Assembly (NCBI GenBank): GCA_027021685.1
Contig: JALUTW010000068.1
Location: forward strand, 1 to 16,902
DNA length: 16,902 nt
Source of the DNA: Chromatiales bacterium
Lineage (GTDB): Bacteria > Pseudomonadota > Gammaproteobacteria > CAMYNG01
Direction of reading: 5' to 3'
The notes below the pieces were generated by a model that saw only the letters and a program-made list of their open reading frames with translations, was not told where the DNA came from and did not search any database. The translations under genes were made by a program, and so were the position numbers. Shown piece by piece: positions 7,462 through 16,143 of this stretch; position 1 is the stretch's first letter; every line of letters starts with the position of its first letter.

Positions 7462-9435
7462 TTATTCCACCGGCCAGAACACGGCCCAGCCCACCAGTGC
7501 CACCAGCCCCACGATCATGGCGAAGGCATAGTGGTAGAGAAAGCCCGACTGGAGGTGGCGCACGACCCCCGCCAGCCAGCCCACGAGCCGTGCACTGCCA
7601 TTGACGGCCAGGCCGTCGATGAGGCGCACGTCGCCGATGCGCCACAGCAGGTTGCCCAGACCGCGGCCGCCGCCGGCGAACACCGCCTCGTTGAAATCGT
7701 CGAAGCCGTACTTGTTGACCATGAAGCGGTACAGGGCCCCGGCGCGGGCGGCGATGACCCCCGGCAGCTCCGGGCGCACCATGTACAGGTACCACGCCGT
7801 CACCACCCCTGCCGCCGCCAGCCACACCGGCGGCTGGAAGAAGGCGTGCTGCACCATGCCCCAGGGACCGTGGAACGAGGCCGCCAGCCCGCCCAGCACG
7901 TCGTGCCGGGGCAGGACGAAGATGGCGCGGCCGAAGAAGTCGCCGAACACCATGTCACCCACGTACCAGGCGCCGATGACCACCGACGGTACGGCCAGGG
8001 CGATGAGCGGCCCCGTCACCACCCAGGGAGTCTCGTGCACGTGCTCGCGGGTGTGGGCGTCCATGCGCGGCTCGCCGTGGAACACCAGGAAGTACATGCG
8101 GAAGCTGTACAGCGCCGTGACGAACACCCCGATGAGGACACAGGCATAGGCGTAGCCGGCCACGCCCAGCGAGGAGTGGCCGATGGCCTCGATGATGCTG
8201 TCCTTGGAGAAGAAACCGGAGAAGCCGGGCGCCCCGATGAGAGCCAGGGTGCCTATCAGGGAAGTGATCCAGGTGATGGGCATGTAGCGCCGCAGCCCGC
8301 CCATCCTGCGCATGTCCTGCTCGTGGTGCAGGGCGATGATCACCGACCCGGCGCCCAGGAACAGCAGGGCCTTGAAGAAGGCGTGGGTCATGAGATGGAA
8401 GATCCCCGCGGCGTAGGCCGAGGCCCCCAGGGCCGCGGTCATGTAACCCAGCTGCGACAGGGTGGAATAGGCGATCACCCGCTTGATGTCGGTCTGCACC
8501 AGGCCCAGCAGGCCCATGAACAGGGCGGTGGTGGCGCCGATGACCATGACCACGGCCAGCGCCGTCTCCGAGTACTCGTACAGCGGCGACATCCGCGCCA
8601 CCATGAAGATGCCGGCGGTGACCATGGTGGCGGCATGGATCAGCGCCGAGATGGGGGTCGGGCCCTCCATGGAGTCGGGCAGCCACACGTGCAGCGGCAT
8701 CTGGGCCGACTTGCCCATGGCGCCGATGAACAGCAGTATGCAGATCACCGTGATCACCGGCCATTCCACGCCGGGCCAGATGGACATGGTGCGGGCCGCC
8801 ACCTTCTCCGCGCCGGCGAAGACCTGGGCGTAGTCCAGGCTGCCGAAGTACAGGAGCACCGCGCCGATGCCCAGCAGGAAGCCGAAGTCCCCCACGCGGT
8901 TGACCAGGAAGGCCTTGAGGTTGGCATGGATGGCCGACTCCCGCTTGTACCAGAAGCCGATGAGCAGGTACGACACCAGGCCCACCGCCTCCCAGCCGAA
9001 GAAGAGCTGCAGGAAGTTGTTGGCCATCACCAGCATCAGCATGGAGAAGGTGAACAGCGAGATGTAGCTGAAAAACCGGGTGTACCCCGGGTCGTCGTGC
9101 ATGTACCCGATGGTGTAGATGTGCACCATCCAGGACACGAAGGTCACCACCACCATCATCATGGCAGTGAGCTTGTCGATGAGGAAGCCCACCTCGATGG
9201 GCAGGCCGCCCGCCACCATCCACGTGTACACGGTGCCGTTGTAGGCCGGGGCCCCGTCGATGACGATGTGCTTGAACACCACCAGCGACAGGAAGAACGA
9301 CACGCCCACGCCGATGATGGTGACCCAGTGCGCGCCGGCGCGGCCGATGAGCCAGCCGAACAGGCCGGCGATGATGGACCCCAGCAACGGGGCCAGCACC
9401 ACCCAGAGATACACGGTTTCCATGTTCTCGAACAT
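7462..9435 (-). CDS. nuoL: NADH-quinone oxidoreductase subunit L
   Basis: A 657-residue protein, the distal antiporter-like subunit with the long lateral helix at its C-terminal side. The signature YMHDDPGYTRFFSYISLF (111-128) precedes Glu149 in FFGWEAVGLVSYLLIGFW. Lys242 lies in GKSAQMPLHVWLPDSMEGP, and HAFFKALLFLGAGS is at 351-364. It is somewhat longer than the 613-residue E. coli protein, which is common. ATG 9435 is three bases past the nuoK stop, with AAGGGG at the nuoK end as ribosome site. A second in-frame ATG four codons on is possible but less well placed. Confidence 0.97.
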   Translation of the reverse strand: MFENMETVYLWVVLAPLLGSIIAGLFGWLIGRAGAHWVTIIGVGVSFFLSLVVFKHIVIDGAPAYNGTVYTWMVAGGLPIEVGFLIDKLTAMMMVVVTFVSWMVHIYTIGYMHDDPGYTRFFSYISLFTFSMLMLVMANNFLQLFFGWEAVGLVSYLLIGFWYKRESAIHANLKAFLVNRVGDFGFLLGIGAVLLYFGSLDYAQVFAGAEKVAARTMSIWPGVEWPVITVICILLFIGAMGKSAQMPLHVWLPDSMEGPTPISALIHAATMVTAGIFMVARMSPLYEYSETALAVVMVIGATTALFMGLLGLVQTDIKRVIAYSTLSQLGYMTAALGASAYAAGIFHLMTHAFFKALLFLGAGSVIIALHHEQDMRRMGGLRRYMPITWITSLIGTLALIGAPGFSGFFSKDSIIEAIGHSSLGVAGYAYACVLIGVFVTALYSFRMYFLVFHGEPRMDAHTREHVHETPWVVTGPLIALAVPSVVIGAWYVGDMVFGDFFGRAIFVLPRHDVLGGLAASFHGPWGMVQHAFFQPPVWLAAAGVVTAWYLYMVRPELPGVIAARAGALYRFMVNKYGFDDFNEAVFAGGGRGLGNLLWRIGDVRLIDGLAVNGSARLVGWLAGVVRHLQSGFLYHYAFAMIVGLVALVGWAVFWPVE

Positions 9436-9438
9436 CGG

Positions 9439-9744
9439 CTACCCCTTGAGCGCGTCCAGGTCACCGACGTTGATGGTGCGCCGGTTGCGGAACAGCACCA
9501 CCAGGATGGCCAGGCCGATGGCGGCCTCGGCCGCGGCCACGGTGAGGATGAAGAACACGAACACCTGGCCGGCCGTATCGCCCAGGAAATGGGAAAAGGC
9601 GATGAAGTTCATGTTCACCGACAGCAGCATGAGCTCGATGGACATGAGCAGCACGATCATGTTCTTGCGGTTGAGGAAGATCCCGGCCACCGACAGCGAG
9701 AACAGGATCGCGCCCAGGACCAGGTAGTGTGACAGCGAAATCAT
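9439..9744 (-). CDS. nuoK: NADH-quinone oxidoreductase subunit K
   Basis: A 101-residue, three-helix membrane subunit of complex I. Glu37 (in MSIELMLLSVN) and Glu73 (in VAAAEAAIGLAI) match the two buried glutamates needed for proton transfer in this family (Glu36 and Glu72 in E. coli). ATG 9744 has the ribosome site GGGGAGGG at 9751-9758, which overlaps the nuoJ stop codon, so translation is probably coupled to nuoJ. Length is typical. Confidence 0.97.
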   Translation of the reverse strand: MISLSHYLVLGAILFSLSVAGIFLNRKNMIVLLMSIELMLLSVNMNFIAFSHFLGDTAGQVFVFFILTVAAAEAAIGLAILVVLFRNRRTINVGDLDALKG

Positions 9745-9757
9745 GCCGCGCCCTCCC

Positions 9758-10363
9758 CTACTCTCTCCGCTCCGGCTTCATGCTCACCAGGCGCACGCGG
9801 TCCTCGCGCCGCACCGCGATCTGCTCGTCCGGGTTCTGGTACTTGGTGTGCGGCCGCCGGCGCAGGGTCAGGGCGATGGCGGCGACGATGGCCACGGTGA
9901 GGATGACCGAGGCGATCTCGAACGGATAGACGTAGACGGTGTACAGCACCCGGCCCAGGGCCTCGGTGTTGCTGTACTCGGGTCCGTGGCGCTCGGGCGC
10001 CGGCACCCGCTCCAGGCCGAAGTGCTCGGGCCCCACCACCAGTGCCATCATCAGCGCCATGGCCACGGCCACCGCGACGCCCAGCGGCAGGTAGCGGATG
10101 AAGCCCTCCTTGAGCCGGGCCAGGTTGATGTCCAGCATCATGACCACGAACAGGAACAGCACCATCACCGCACCCACGTACACCAGCACCAGGGCGATGG
10201 CCAGGAACTCCGCTTCCAGCAGCAGCCACAGGCCGGCACTGGCGACGAAGGTGAGCACCAGCGACAGCACCGCGTACACGGGGTTCCGAACCGTGATCAC
10301 CATGGCCGCCGAGGCCACGGTCATGGCGGCGAAGGCATAGAAGAAGAACTGTTCGGCTGTCAT
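9758..10363 (-). CDS. nuoJ: NADH-quinone oxidoreductase subunit J
   Basis: A 201-residue membrane subunit, five helices expected, between the quinone module and the pumps. The conserved third helix region, EFLAIALVLVYVGAVMVLFL (52-71), is clear. The C-terminal part is a hydrophilic loop rich in Arg and Glu, then a final helix near 165-180 and a basic tail. ATG 10363 lies 21 bases after the nuoI stop; GGGGGA and GAGGGAG upstream can serve as ribosome site. Confidence 0.95.
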   Translation of the reverse strand: MTAEQFFFYAFAAMTVASAAMVITVRNPVYAVLSLVLTFVASAGLWLLLEAEFLAIALVLVYVGAVMVLFLFVVMMLDINLARLKEGFIRYLPLGVAVAVAMALMMALVVGPEHFGLERVPAPERHGPEYSNTEALGRVLYTVYVYPFEIASVILTVAIVAAIALTLRRRPHTKYQNPDEQIAVRREDRVRLVSMKPERRE

Positions 10364-10384
10364 GTCCCCCGGTGTCTCCCTCGT

Positions 10385-10873
10385 TCAGCGGTACGGCGCA
10401 TCCTGGGCCCGGGCCGCGGCGATCTCCTTCTCGTACTTGTCGCCCACGGCCAGCAGCCGGTCCTTGGTCATGAGCAGGTCGCCCCGCTTCTCCCCGTGGT
10501 ACTCGAAGACGTGGGTCTCCACGATGGAATCCACGGGGCAGGACTCCTCGCAGAAGCCGCAGAAGATGCACTTGGTGAGATCGATGTCGTAGCGCGTGGT
10601 GCGGCGGGTCCCGTCTTCGCGCTCCTCGGACTCGATGGTGATGGCCAGGGCCGGACACACCACCTCGCACAGCTTGCAGGCGATGCAGCGCTCCTCGCCG
10701 TTGGGATAGCGGCGCAGGGCGTGCAGGCCGCGGAAGCGCGGCGACAGCGGGGTCTTCTCCTCCGGGTACTGGACCGTGATCTTGCGCGCGAACAGGTAGC
10801 GGCCGGTGAGCCGCAGGCCGCGCAGCAGCTCCAGCAGGAACAGGCTCTTGAACACCCGGGTGATGACGTTCAC
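10385..10873 (-). CDS. nuoI: NADH-quinone oxidoreductase subunit I, 2x[4Fe-4S]
   Basis: A 162-residue ferredoxin-like subunit that passes electrons from NuoG to the NuoB cluster near the quinone site. Two full [4Fe-4S] motifs are present: Cys63, 66, 69, 73 (CIACKLCEVVCP) and Cys102, 105, 108, 112 (CIFCGFCEESCP), for clusters N6a and N6b. An amphipathic N-terminal helix (RVFKSLFLLELLRGL) would touch the membrane. The start is GTG at 10873, supported by the strong GGGGAGGA five bases upstream. Length is typical of proteobacterial NuoI. It sits 13 bases after nuoH. Confidence 0.97.
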   Translation of the reverse strand: MNVITRVFKSLFLLELLRGLRLTGRYLFARKITVQYPEEKTPLSPRFRGLHALRRYPNGEERCIACKLCEVVCPALAITIESEEREDGTRRTTRYDIDLTKCIFCGFCEESCPVDSIVETHVFEYHGEKRGDLLMTKDRLLAVGDKYEKEIAAARAQDAPYR

Positions 10874-10878
10874 GGCCG

Positions 10879-10886
10879 TCCTCCCC
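10879..10886 (-). promoter_or_regulatory. Ribosome binding site for the GTG start of nuoI
   Basis: GGGGAGGA on the minus strand fills most of the 13-base gap after the nuoH stop and lies five bases before GTG 10873. It supports this non-ATG start. Confidence 0.75.
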
Positions 10887-11975
10887 TCAGCCCGCCGGCG
10901 CCCACCACGGCGGCAGGCCGCCGAGGATGAAACCGCCCACCACCAGCAGCCAGACGATGGTGATGGGAATGAAGACCTTCCAGCCCAGGCGCATGATCTG
11001 GTCGTAGCGGTAGCGCGGGAAGGTGGCGCGGAACCACAGGTAGCAGAACAGGAAGAAGGCGGTCTTGGCCAGGAACCAGTGGATGCCGTCGTCCAGCAGC
11101 AGCCCGAGGACCGGCACCTCGAACCAGCCGGCCGGGGCCCAGCCGTGCAGCGGCGACAGCCAGCCGCCCAGGAACATGATGGTGGCCAGGGCCGAGATGA
11201 GGATCATGTTGGCGTACTCGGCGAGGAAGAACACGGCAAAGGCCATGCCCGAGTACTCCACGTGGAAGCCGGCCACGATCTCCGACTCGCCCTCGGCCAC
11301 GTCGAAGGGCGCGCGGTTGGTCTCGGCCACGCCGGAGATGAAGTAGATCAGGAACAGCGGCAGCAGCGGCAGCGCGAACCAGTTGACGGGGCCCCACTCC
11401 CCGGCCTGGGCGCGCACGATCTCGCCCAGGTTGAGGCTGCCGGCGGCCATGAGCACGCCCACCAGGGCGAAGCCCATGGCGATCTCGTAGGCCACGATCT
11501 GGGCCGCCGAGCGCATGGCCCCCAGCAGGGCGTACTTGGAGTTGGACGACCAGCCGGCGATGATGACGCCGTACACGCCCAGCGAGGTCACCGCCAGCAC
11601 GTACAGCAGGCCGGCGTTGAGGTCCGAGATCACCACCCCGTCGGCGAAGGGGATCACCGCCCAGGCCGCCAGCGCGGTGCCGATGGAGATCACGGGGCTG
11701 ATGATGAACAGGAACTTGTTGGCCCCGGACGGAATGATGATCTCCTTGAACATGAGCTTGAGCGCATCGGCGATGGGCTGCAGCCACCCGCGCGGCCCCA
11801 CGCGGTTGGGCCCGATGCGCACCTGCATGTAGGAGATCACCTTGCGCTCGGCGTAGGTGAGGTAGGCCACGCACACCATGAGCGGCGCCACCAGGAGCAC
11901 GATCTGGCCCAGGATCTGGACCGGTCGCGGCAGGGCGCCGTAGAACTCCAGGAAGGCCTGCAGTGCTTCCGCCAT
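10887..11975 (-). CDS. nuoH: NADH-quinone oxidoreductase subunit H
   Basis: A 362-residue, eight- to nine-helix membrane subunit that forms the floor of the quinone chamber and links it to the proton pumps. Family motifs are intact: YAERKVISYMQVRIGPNRVGP (41-61), AETNRAPFDVAEGESE (217-232) and GFHVEYSGMAFAVFFLAEYANM (236-257), with the expected acidic residues. ATG 11975 shares one base with the nuoG stop (TGATG), a classic coupled junction. In the same frame an open stretch continues upstream inside nuoG, but it is not NuoH-like and should not be counted. Confidence 0.97.
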   Translation of the reverse strand: MAEALQAFLEFYGALPRPVQILGQIVLLVAPLMVCVAYLTYAERKVISYMQVRIGPNRVGPRGWLQPIADALKLMFKEIIIPSGANKFLFIISPVISIGTALAAWAVIPFADGVVISDLNAGLLYVLAVTSLGVYGVIIAGWSSNSKYALLGAMRSAAQIVAYEIAMGFALVGVLMAAGSLNLGEIVRAQAGEWGPVNWFALPLLPLFLIYFISGVAETNRAPFDVAEGESEIVAGFHVEYSGMAFAVFFLAEYANMILISALATIMFLGGWLSPLHGWAPAGWFEVPVLGLLLDDGIHWFLAKTAFFLFCYLWFRATFPRYRYDQIMRLGWKVFIPITIVWLLVVGGFILGGLPPWWAPAG

Positions 11976-14341
11976 CACGACGCCACCGCCTCCTTCACCG
12001 CGCTCACCTCCACCGGCCCCCAGGCCGGGCCCAGGCGCGCGGCCTGGGGCGTGGCCGCGGCCACCAGCACGCAGCGGTCGGGCACCGCCGCATCCACCCG
12101 CGCCTCCATCACCACCTCGGCCCCGCCCTGGCGCACGGCCACCCGCGCGCCGTCGGCCACGCCCAGGGCGGCGGCGGCCGCCTCCCCCAGCCAGGCGATG
12201 TCGGCGCGGGCGTCCGGGGTGCCCTGCAGGGGCGCGGCGCGCCGCACCAGGGGATCCACGTGGTAGAGGGGCAGGTAGCCGATGCGCTGCAGGGCCTCGC
12301 CCGGCGCCGGCCACCGGGGCATGGCCCAGGCGGTGGCGGCCTTCACCTCCACCTCGCCGGCGAAGGCGCGGGCCGCCTCGCGCACCTCGTCCACCTGCAT
12401 GTAGTCGAAGCCCTCCAGGTTGAGGAAGTTGCCCAGCACGCGCAGCACCTTCCACGCCGGACGCGCCTCGCCCGGGGCCTCGGCGGCGGCGGCAAAGCCC
12501 TGCCAGTCGTTCTGGACGTTGACGAAGGTGCCCTCGTTCTCGGCGAAGGCCGCCACCGGCAGCAGCACGTCGGCCCAGCGCTTCATCTCGTCGGTGGCGA
12601 AGGCGGTGAGCGCCACCACGAAGTCGGCCTCGTCCAGCATGCGCCGGGCCGCGGCCGGATCGGCAAAGTCGTACTCGGGCTCCACCCCCAGCAGCAGCAC
12701 GCCGCGCAGGCCCTGGCCCGTCATGTCCCCGGCGTGGCGCCCGGCGGGCTCCGCCGCCCGCGGCAGGGCCCCGGCCAGGGACAGGCCCACGGCGTTGGCC
12801 CCCTCCGGCAGGTAGCCGAAGCCGGCCCCGGCCAGGTGCGCCACCAGGTTGGCCAGCGCGCGCAGGGCCGAGAACTCGGCCTGGCCGAAGGCCTGGGTCC
12901 CCACGATCACGTGGGCCTGCTGCGCCGCGTGCAGGTGGCGGGCCACCGCCAGGTGGCGGTCGTGGACCTCCACGTTCTCCAGCCGGGCGGCCAGGCCCTC
13001 GGGCGGGTGCGTCCCCTCGATCTCCAGCAGGGCCTTGGCCACCGCCGCCAGCTCGTCCACCATGGCCGCGGGCGCCGCCACCAGGTGCTCGGCCACCGGG
13101 AAGTTGAAATCGAACTCGGCCGGGTTGAGGAACATGACCCGGGCCCCGCGCAGGGCCGCCCGGCGCAGGCGCAGCCCCGCCAGCGGCTGGTCCTTGCGCA
13201 CGTGGGAGCCCACGAGCAGCACCGCGTCCATGTCTTCCAGGTCGGCGATGGCGCAGCCCAGCCACGGCGCGCGCGGGTCCGCCTCCTCCTGGGCGAAGTC
13301 CTGCCGGCGCAGGCGGAAGTCCACGTTGCCCGAGCCCAGGCCGCGCAGCAGGCGCTGGGCGAGATACCCCTCCTCCACCGTGGCCGAGGGCGAGATCAGC
13401 GCGCCCAGCCCGTCGGCGCCGGCGGCGGCGCGCACCCGGCGCAGGCCCTCGGCGGCGTACTCCAGCGCGGTCTGCCACTCCACCTCGCGCCAGGCGTCGC
13501 CCTGGCGGATGAGGGGCCGGTGCAGCCGCTCGCCGTGGGCCAGGGCGGTGTAGCTGAAGCGGTCGCGGTCCGACAGCCAGCACTCGTTGACGGCCTCGTT
13601 GTCCCGCGGCAGCACCCGCATCACCCTGCCGCGCCGGGTCTGCACGTCCAGGTTGGAGCCCAGGCAGTCGTGGGGCGAGACGCCGGGATGGGAGCGGTTC
13701 TCCCACGGCCGGCCGGTGTAGCGGTAGGGTTTGGAGGTGAGCGCGCCCACCGGGCACAGGTCGATGACGTTACCCGACAGCTCCGAGCTCACCACCTTCT
13801 CCACGTAGGTGCCGATGGTGGTGTGCTCGCCGCGGCCGGTGGCCCCCAGCTCCGGCACCCCGGCGATCTCGCGCCCGAAGCGCACGCAGCGGGTGCAGTG
13901 GATGCAGCGGGTCATGTCGGTGGCGATGAGCGGACCCAGGTTCTTGTCCGGCACCACCCGCTTGGGCTCGCGGTAGCGCGACTCCGACTCGCCGAAGCCC
14001 ATGGCGATGTCCTGCAGGTCGCACTCGCCGCCCTGGTCGCAGATGGGGCAGTCCAGCGGGTGGTTGATGAGCAGGAACTCCATGGTGGCGCGCTGGGCCT
14101 CCAGGGCCTTGGCCGAACGGGTGAACACCCGCATGCCCTCGGTCACCGGGGTGGCGCAGGCGGGCAGCGGCTTGGGCGCCTTCTCCACCTCCACCAGGCA
14201 CATGCGGCAGTTGGCGGCGATGGACAGCTTGCGGTGGTAGCAGAAGCGCGGGATCACGATGCCGGCCTCGTCGGCGGCCTCGATGACCATGCTGCCCTCG
14301 CGGGCCTGGATCCTGATGCCGTTGATCTCGATGTTGACCAT
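11975..14341 (-). CDS. nuoG: NADH-quinone oxidoreductase subunit G, short form without N7 cluster
   Basis: A 788-residue iron-sulfur subunit of the peripheral arm that carries electrons from NuoF/E toward NuoI. Ligands are clear for three clusters: N1b [2Fe-2S] with Cys34, 45, 48, 62; N5 with His94, Cys98, 101, 107; and N4 with Cys146, 149, 152, 196. The rest is a molybdopterin-oxidoreductase-like domain, without sign of a cofactor role. The N7 motif of E. coli is not present: only Cys226 remains at the expected place. E. coli NuoG is 908 residues, so this form is shorter. ATG 14341 lies five bases after the nuoF stop. The C-terminal half is Ala-rich and likely the most variable part. Confidence 0.97.
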   Translation of the reverse strand: MVNIEINGIRIQAREGSMVIEAADEAGIVIPRFCYHRKLSIAANCRMCLVEVEKAPKPLPACATPVTEGMRVFTRSAKALEAQRATMEFLLINHPLDCPICDQGGECDLQDIAMGFGESESRYREPKRVVPDKNLGPLIATDMTRCIHCTRCVRFGREIAGVPELGATGRGEHTTIGTYVEKVVSSELSGNVIDLCPVGALTSKPYRYTGRPWENRSHPGVSPHDCLGSNLDVQTRRGRVMRVLPRDNEAVNECWLSDRDRFSYTALAHGERLHRPLIRQGDAWREVEWQTALEYAAEGLRRVRAAAGADGLGALISPSATVEEGYLAQRLLRGLGSGNVDFRLRRQDFAQEEADPRAPWLGCAIADLEDMDAVLLVGSHVRKDQPLAGLRLRRAALRGARVMFLNPAEFDFNFPVAEHLVAAPAAMVDELAAVAKALLEIEGTHPPEGLAARLENVEVHDRHLAVARHLHAAQQAHVIVGTQAFGQAEFSALRALANLVAHLAGAGFGYLPEGANAVGLSLAGALPRAAEPAGRHAGDMTGQGLRGVLLLGVEPEYDFADPAAARRMLDEADFVVALTAFATDEMKRWADVLLPVAAFAENEGTFVNVQNDWQGFAAAAEAPGEARPAWKVLRVLGNFLNLEGFDYMQVDEVREAARAFAGEVEVKAATAWAMPRWPAPGEALQRIGYLPLYHVDPLVRRAAPLQGTPDARADIAWLGEAAAAALGVADGARVAVRQGGAEVVMEARVDAAVPDRCVLVAAATPQAARLGPAWGPVEVSAVKEAVAS

Positions 14342-14346
14342 GACCG

Positions 14347-15618
14347 TCAGCCGCCCACCATGCAGCGCTTGTGCTCGATGTGGTACTCGAACTCCTCGCG
14401 GAAGTGGCGCACGAAGCTCTGCACCGGCCAGGCCGAGGCGTCGCCCAGGCCGCAGATGGTGCGCCCCTCGATGCGGTTGGCCACCGCCACCAGCTTGTCC
14501 AGGTCCTCGGGCGTGCCCTGGCCGTGCTCGATGCGGTGCACCATGCGCGCCAGCCAGCCGGTGCCCTCGCGGCAGGGCGTGCACTGGCCGCAGGACTCCT
14601 CGTAGTAGAAATGGGAGATGCGGGCCAGGGCCTTGACCATGCAGGTGGTCTCGTCCATGACGATGACCGAGCCCGCGCCCAGCATGGAGCCGGCCTTGGA
14701 CAGGGAGTCGTAGTCCATGTCCAGCTCCATCATCACCTCGCCCGGCACCACCGGGGTGGAGGAACCGCCCGGGATCACCGCCTTGAGCCTGTGCCCGTTG
14801 CGCACGCCGCCGGCCATCTCCAGCAGCTTCGCGAACGGTGTGCCCAGGGGCACCTCGAAGTTGCCCGGCCGGTTGACGTGGCCGGAGACACAGAACAGCT
14901 TGACCCCGCCGTTGTTGGGCTTGCCCAGGTCCAGGAACCACTGCCCGCCCTTCTCCAGGATCACCGGCACCGAGGCCAGGGTCTCGGTGTTGTTGATGGT
15001 GGTGGGACGGCCGAACAGGCCGTAGTTGGCCGGGAACGGCGGCTTGAACCGCGGCTGCCCCTTCTTGCCCTCGATGGACTCCAGCAGCGCGGTCTCCTCG
15101 CCGCAGATGTAGGCCCCGGCGCCGAGATGGGTGTAGAGGTCGAAATCGACCCCGGAATCGAGGATGTTCCTGCCCAGGAGGCCGGCGGCATACGCCTCCT
15201 CCAGCGCCGCCTCGAAGCGCTCGTAGGGCTCCCAGAACTCGCCGCGGATGTAGTTGTAGCCCACGGTGGCGCCGATGGTGTAACCGGCGATGGCCATGCC
15301 CTCGATGAGCTGGTGGGGGTTGAAGCGCAGGATGTCGCGGTCCTTGCAGGTCCCCGGCTCGCCCTCGTCGGAGTTGCAGACGATGTACTTCTGGCCCGGG
15401 GCGTTGCGCGGCATGAAGCTCCACTTGAGCCCGGTGGGGAAACCGGCCCCGCCGCGCCCGCGCAGGACCGAGGTCTTGAGTTCCTCGATGATCCGCTCCG
15501 GCGGCGTCTTCTCCTCGAGGATCCGCTTCCACACCTGGTAGCCGCCGACGCTGAGATAGGCATCCAGCGTCCACGGCTTGTCCAGGTGCAGGGTGCGGAA
15601 GCAGACTTCGTTGGCCAT
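14347..15618 (-). CDS. nuoF: NADH-quinone oxidoreductase subunit F, NADH/FMN-binding
   Basis: A 423-residue subunit that oxidises NADH through FMN and feeds cluster N3. The NADH-binding glycine motif GRGGAGFPTGLKW (54-66) and the flavin-site segment CNSDEGEPGTCKDR (81-94) are intact. The N3 [4Fe-4S] ligands are Cys343, Cys346, Cys349 (ESCGQCTPCREG) and Cys389 (ICGLGDASAWP). Length is typical. ATG 15618 lies 12 bases after the nuoE stop; GAGG at that stop is the nearest ribosome site. Confidence 0.98.
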   Translation of the reverse strand: MANEVCFRTLHLDKPWTLDAYLSVGGYQVWKRILEEKTPPERIIEELKTSVLRGRGGAGFPTGLKWSFMPRNAPGQKYIVCNSDEGEPGTCKDRDILRFNPHQLIEGMAIAGYTIGATVGYNYIRGEFWEPYERFEAALEEAYAAGLLGRNILDSGVDFDLYTHLGAGAYICGEETALLESIEGKKGQPRFKPPFPANYGLFGRPTTINNTETLASVPVILEKGGQWFLDLGKPNNGGVKLFCVSGHVNRPGNFEVPLGTPFAKLLEMAGGVRNGHRLKAVIPGGSSTPVVPGEVMMELDMDYDSLSKAGSMLGAGSVIVMDETTCMVKALARISHFYYEESCGQCTPCREGTGWLARMVHRIEHGQGTPEDLDKLVAVANRIEGRTICGLGDASAWPVQSFVRHFREEFEYHIEHKRCMVGG

Positions 15619-15630
15619 GGTGCGCGCGCC

Positions 15631-16143
15631 TCAGTCCAGTGCGTCCAGGATCTCGTCGATCCGCTCCGGCGTCAGGTTGCCGTAGTAGGTGTTGCCGATC
15701 TGGAACATGGGCGCCTCCACGCAGGCCCCCAGGCACTCCACCTCCTTGAGGGTGAAGCGGCCGTCGGGCGTGGTCTCGCCGAGGCGGATGCCCAGCCGCT
15801 TCTCCAGGTGCGCCACCACCTCCTCCGAGCCGCACAGCATGCAGGAGATGTTGGTGCAGACGCAGATCTTGTGCCGCCCCACCGGCTCCAGCTCGTACAT
15901 GGAATAGAAGGTGGCGACCTCGTACACCTCGATGGGCGGCATCTCCAGGTACTCGGCCACCGCGTCCATGAGATCGGTGGTGAGCCAGCCGCCGTTCTGG
16001 TCCTGCACGATGCGCAGCGCCGCCATCACCGCGGCCTGGCGCCGGTCGGCCGGGTACTTGGCGATCCAGCGGTCGATCTCCTGGCGCGAGGCCTCCTCGA
16101 TGAGGTGCAGCTTGCTCTCGCCGCGGTGCCGGTGCAGCATCAT
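15631..16143 (-). CDS. nuoE: NADH-quinone oxidoreductase subunit E, [2Fe-2S]
   Basis: A 170-residue thioredoxin-like subunit that binds cluster N1a next to the flavin in NuoF. Ligands Cys96, Cys101, Cys137 and Cys141 have the family spacing (C-x4-C-x35-C-x3-C), within CVCTNISCMLCG and VECLGACVEAP. The motif EVATFYSMYELEPVG (75-89) is characteristic. The start is the first ATG of ATGATG; ATG 16143 overlaps the nuoD stop by four bases, so translation is coupled. The second ATG, one codon on, cannot be excluded. Open sequence continues upstream in this frame but overlaps nuoD and has no similarity to NuoE. Confidence 0.97.
   Translation of the reverse strand: MMLHRHRGESKLHLIEEASRQEIDRWIAKYPADRRQAAVMAALRIVQDQNGGWLTTDLMDAVAEYLEMPPIEVYEVATFYSMYELEPVGRHKICVCTNISCMLCGSEEVVAHLEKRLGIRLGETTPDGRFTLKEVECLGACVEAPMFQIGNTYYGNLTPERIDEILDALD

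Noticed and set aside
4410..7604. A very long open frame on the + strand opposite nuoN and nuoM (also 7207-9732 and 2280-4379)
   Set aside because: Composition is extreme (His, Gln, Gly, Arg repeats), there is no domain, and the opposite strand carries well-conserved genes. Long antisense open frames are expected in GC-rich DNA.
10887..13757. A 956-codon open frame that extends NuoH upstream through nuoG
   Set aside because: Only the last 362 codons are NuoH-like; the rest is the out-of-frame reading of nuoG. The true start at 11975 overlaps the nuoG stop.
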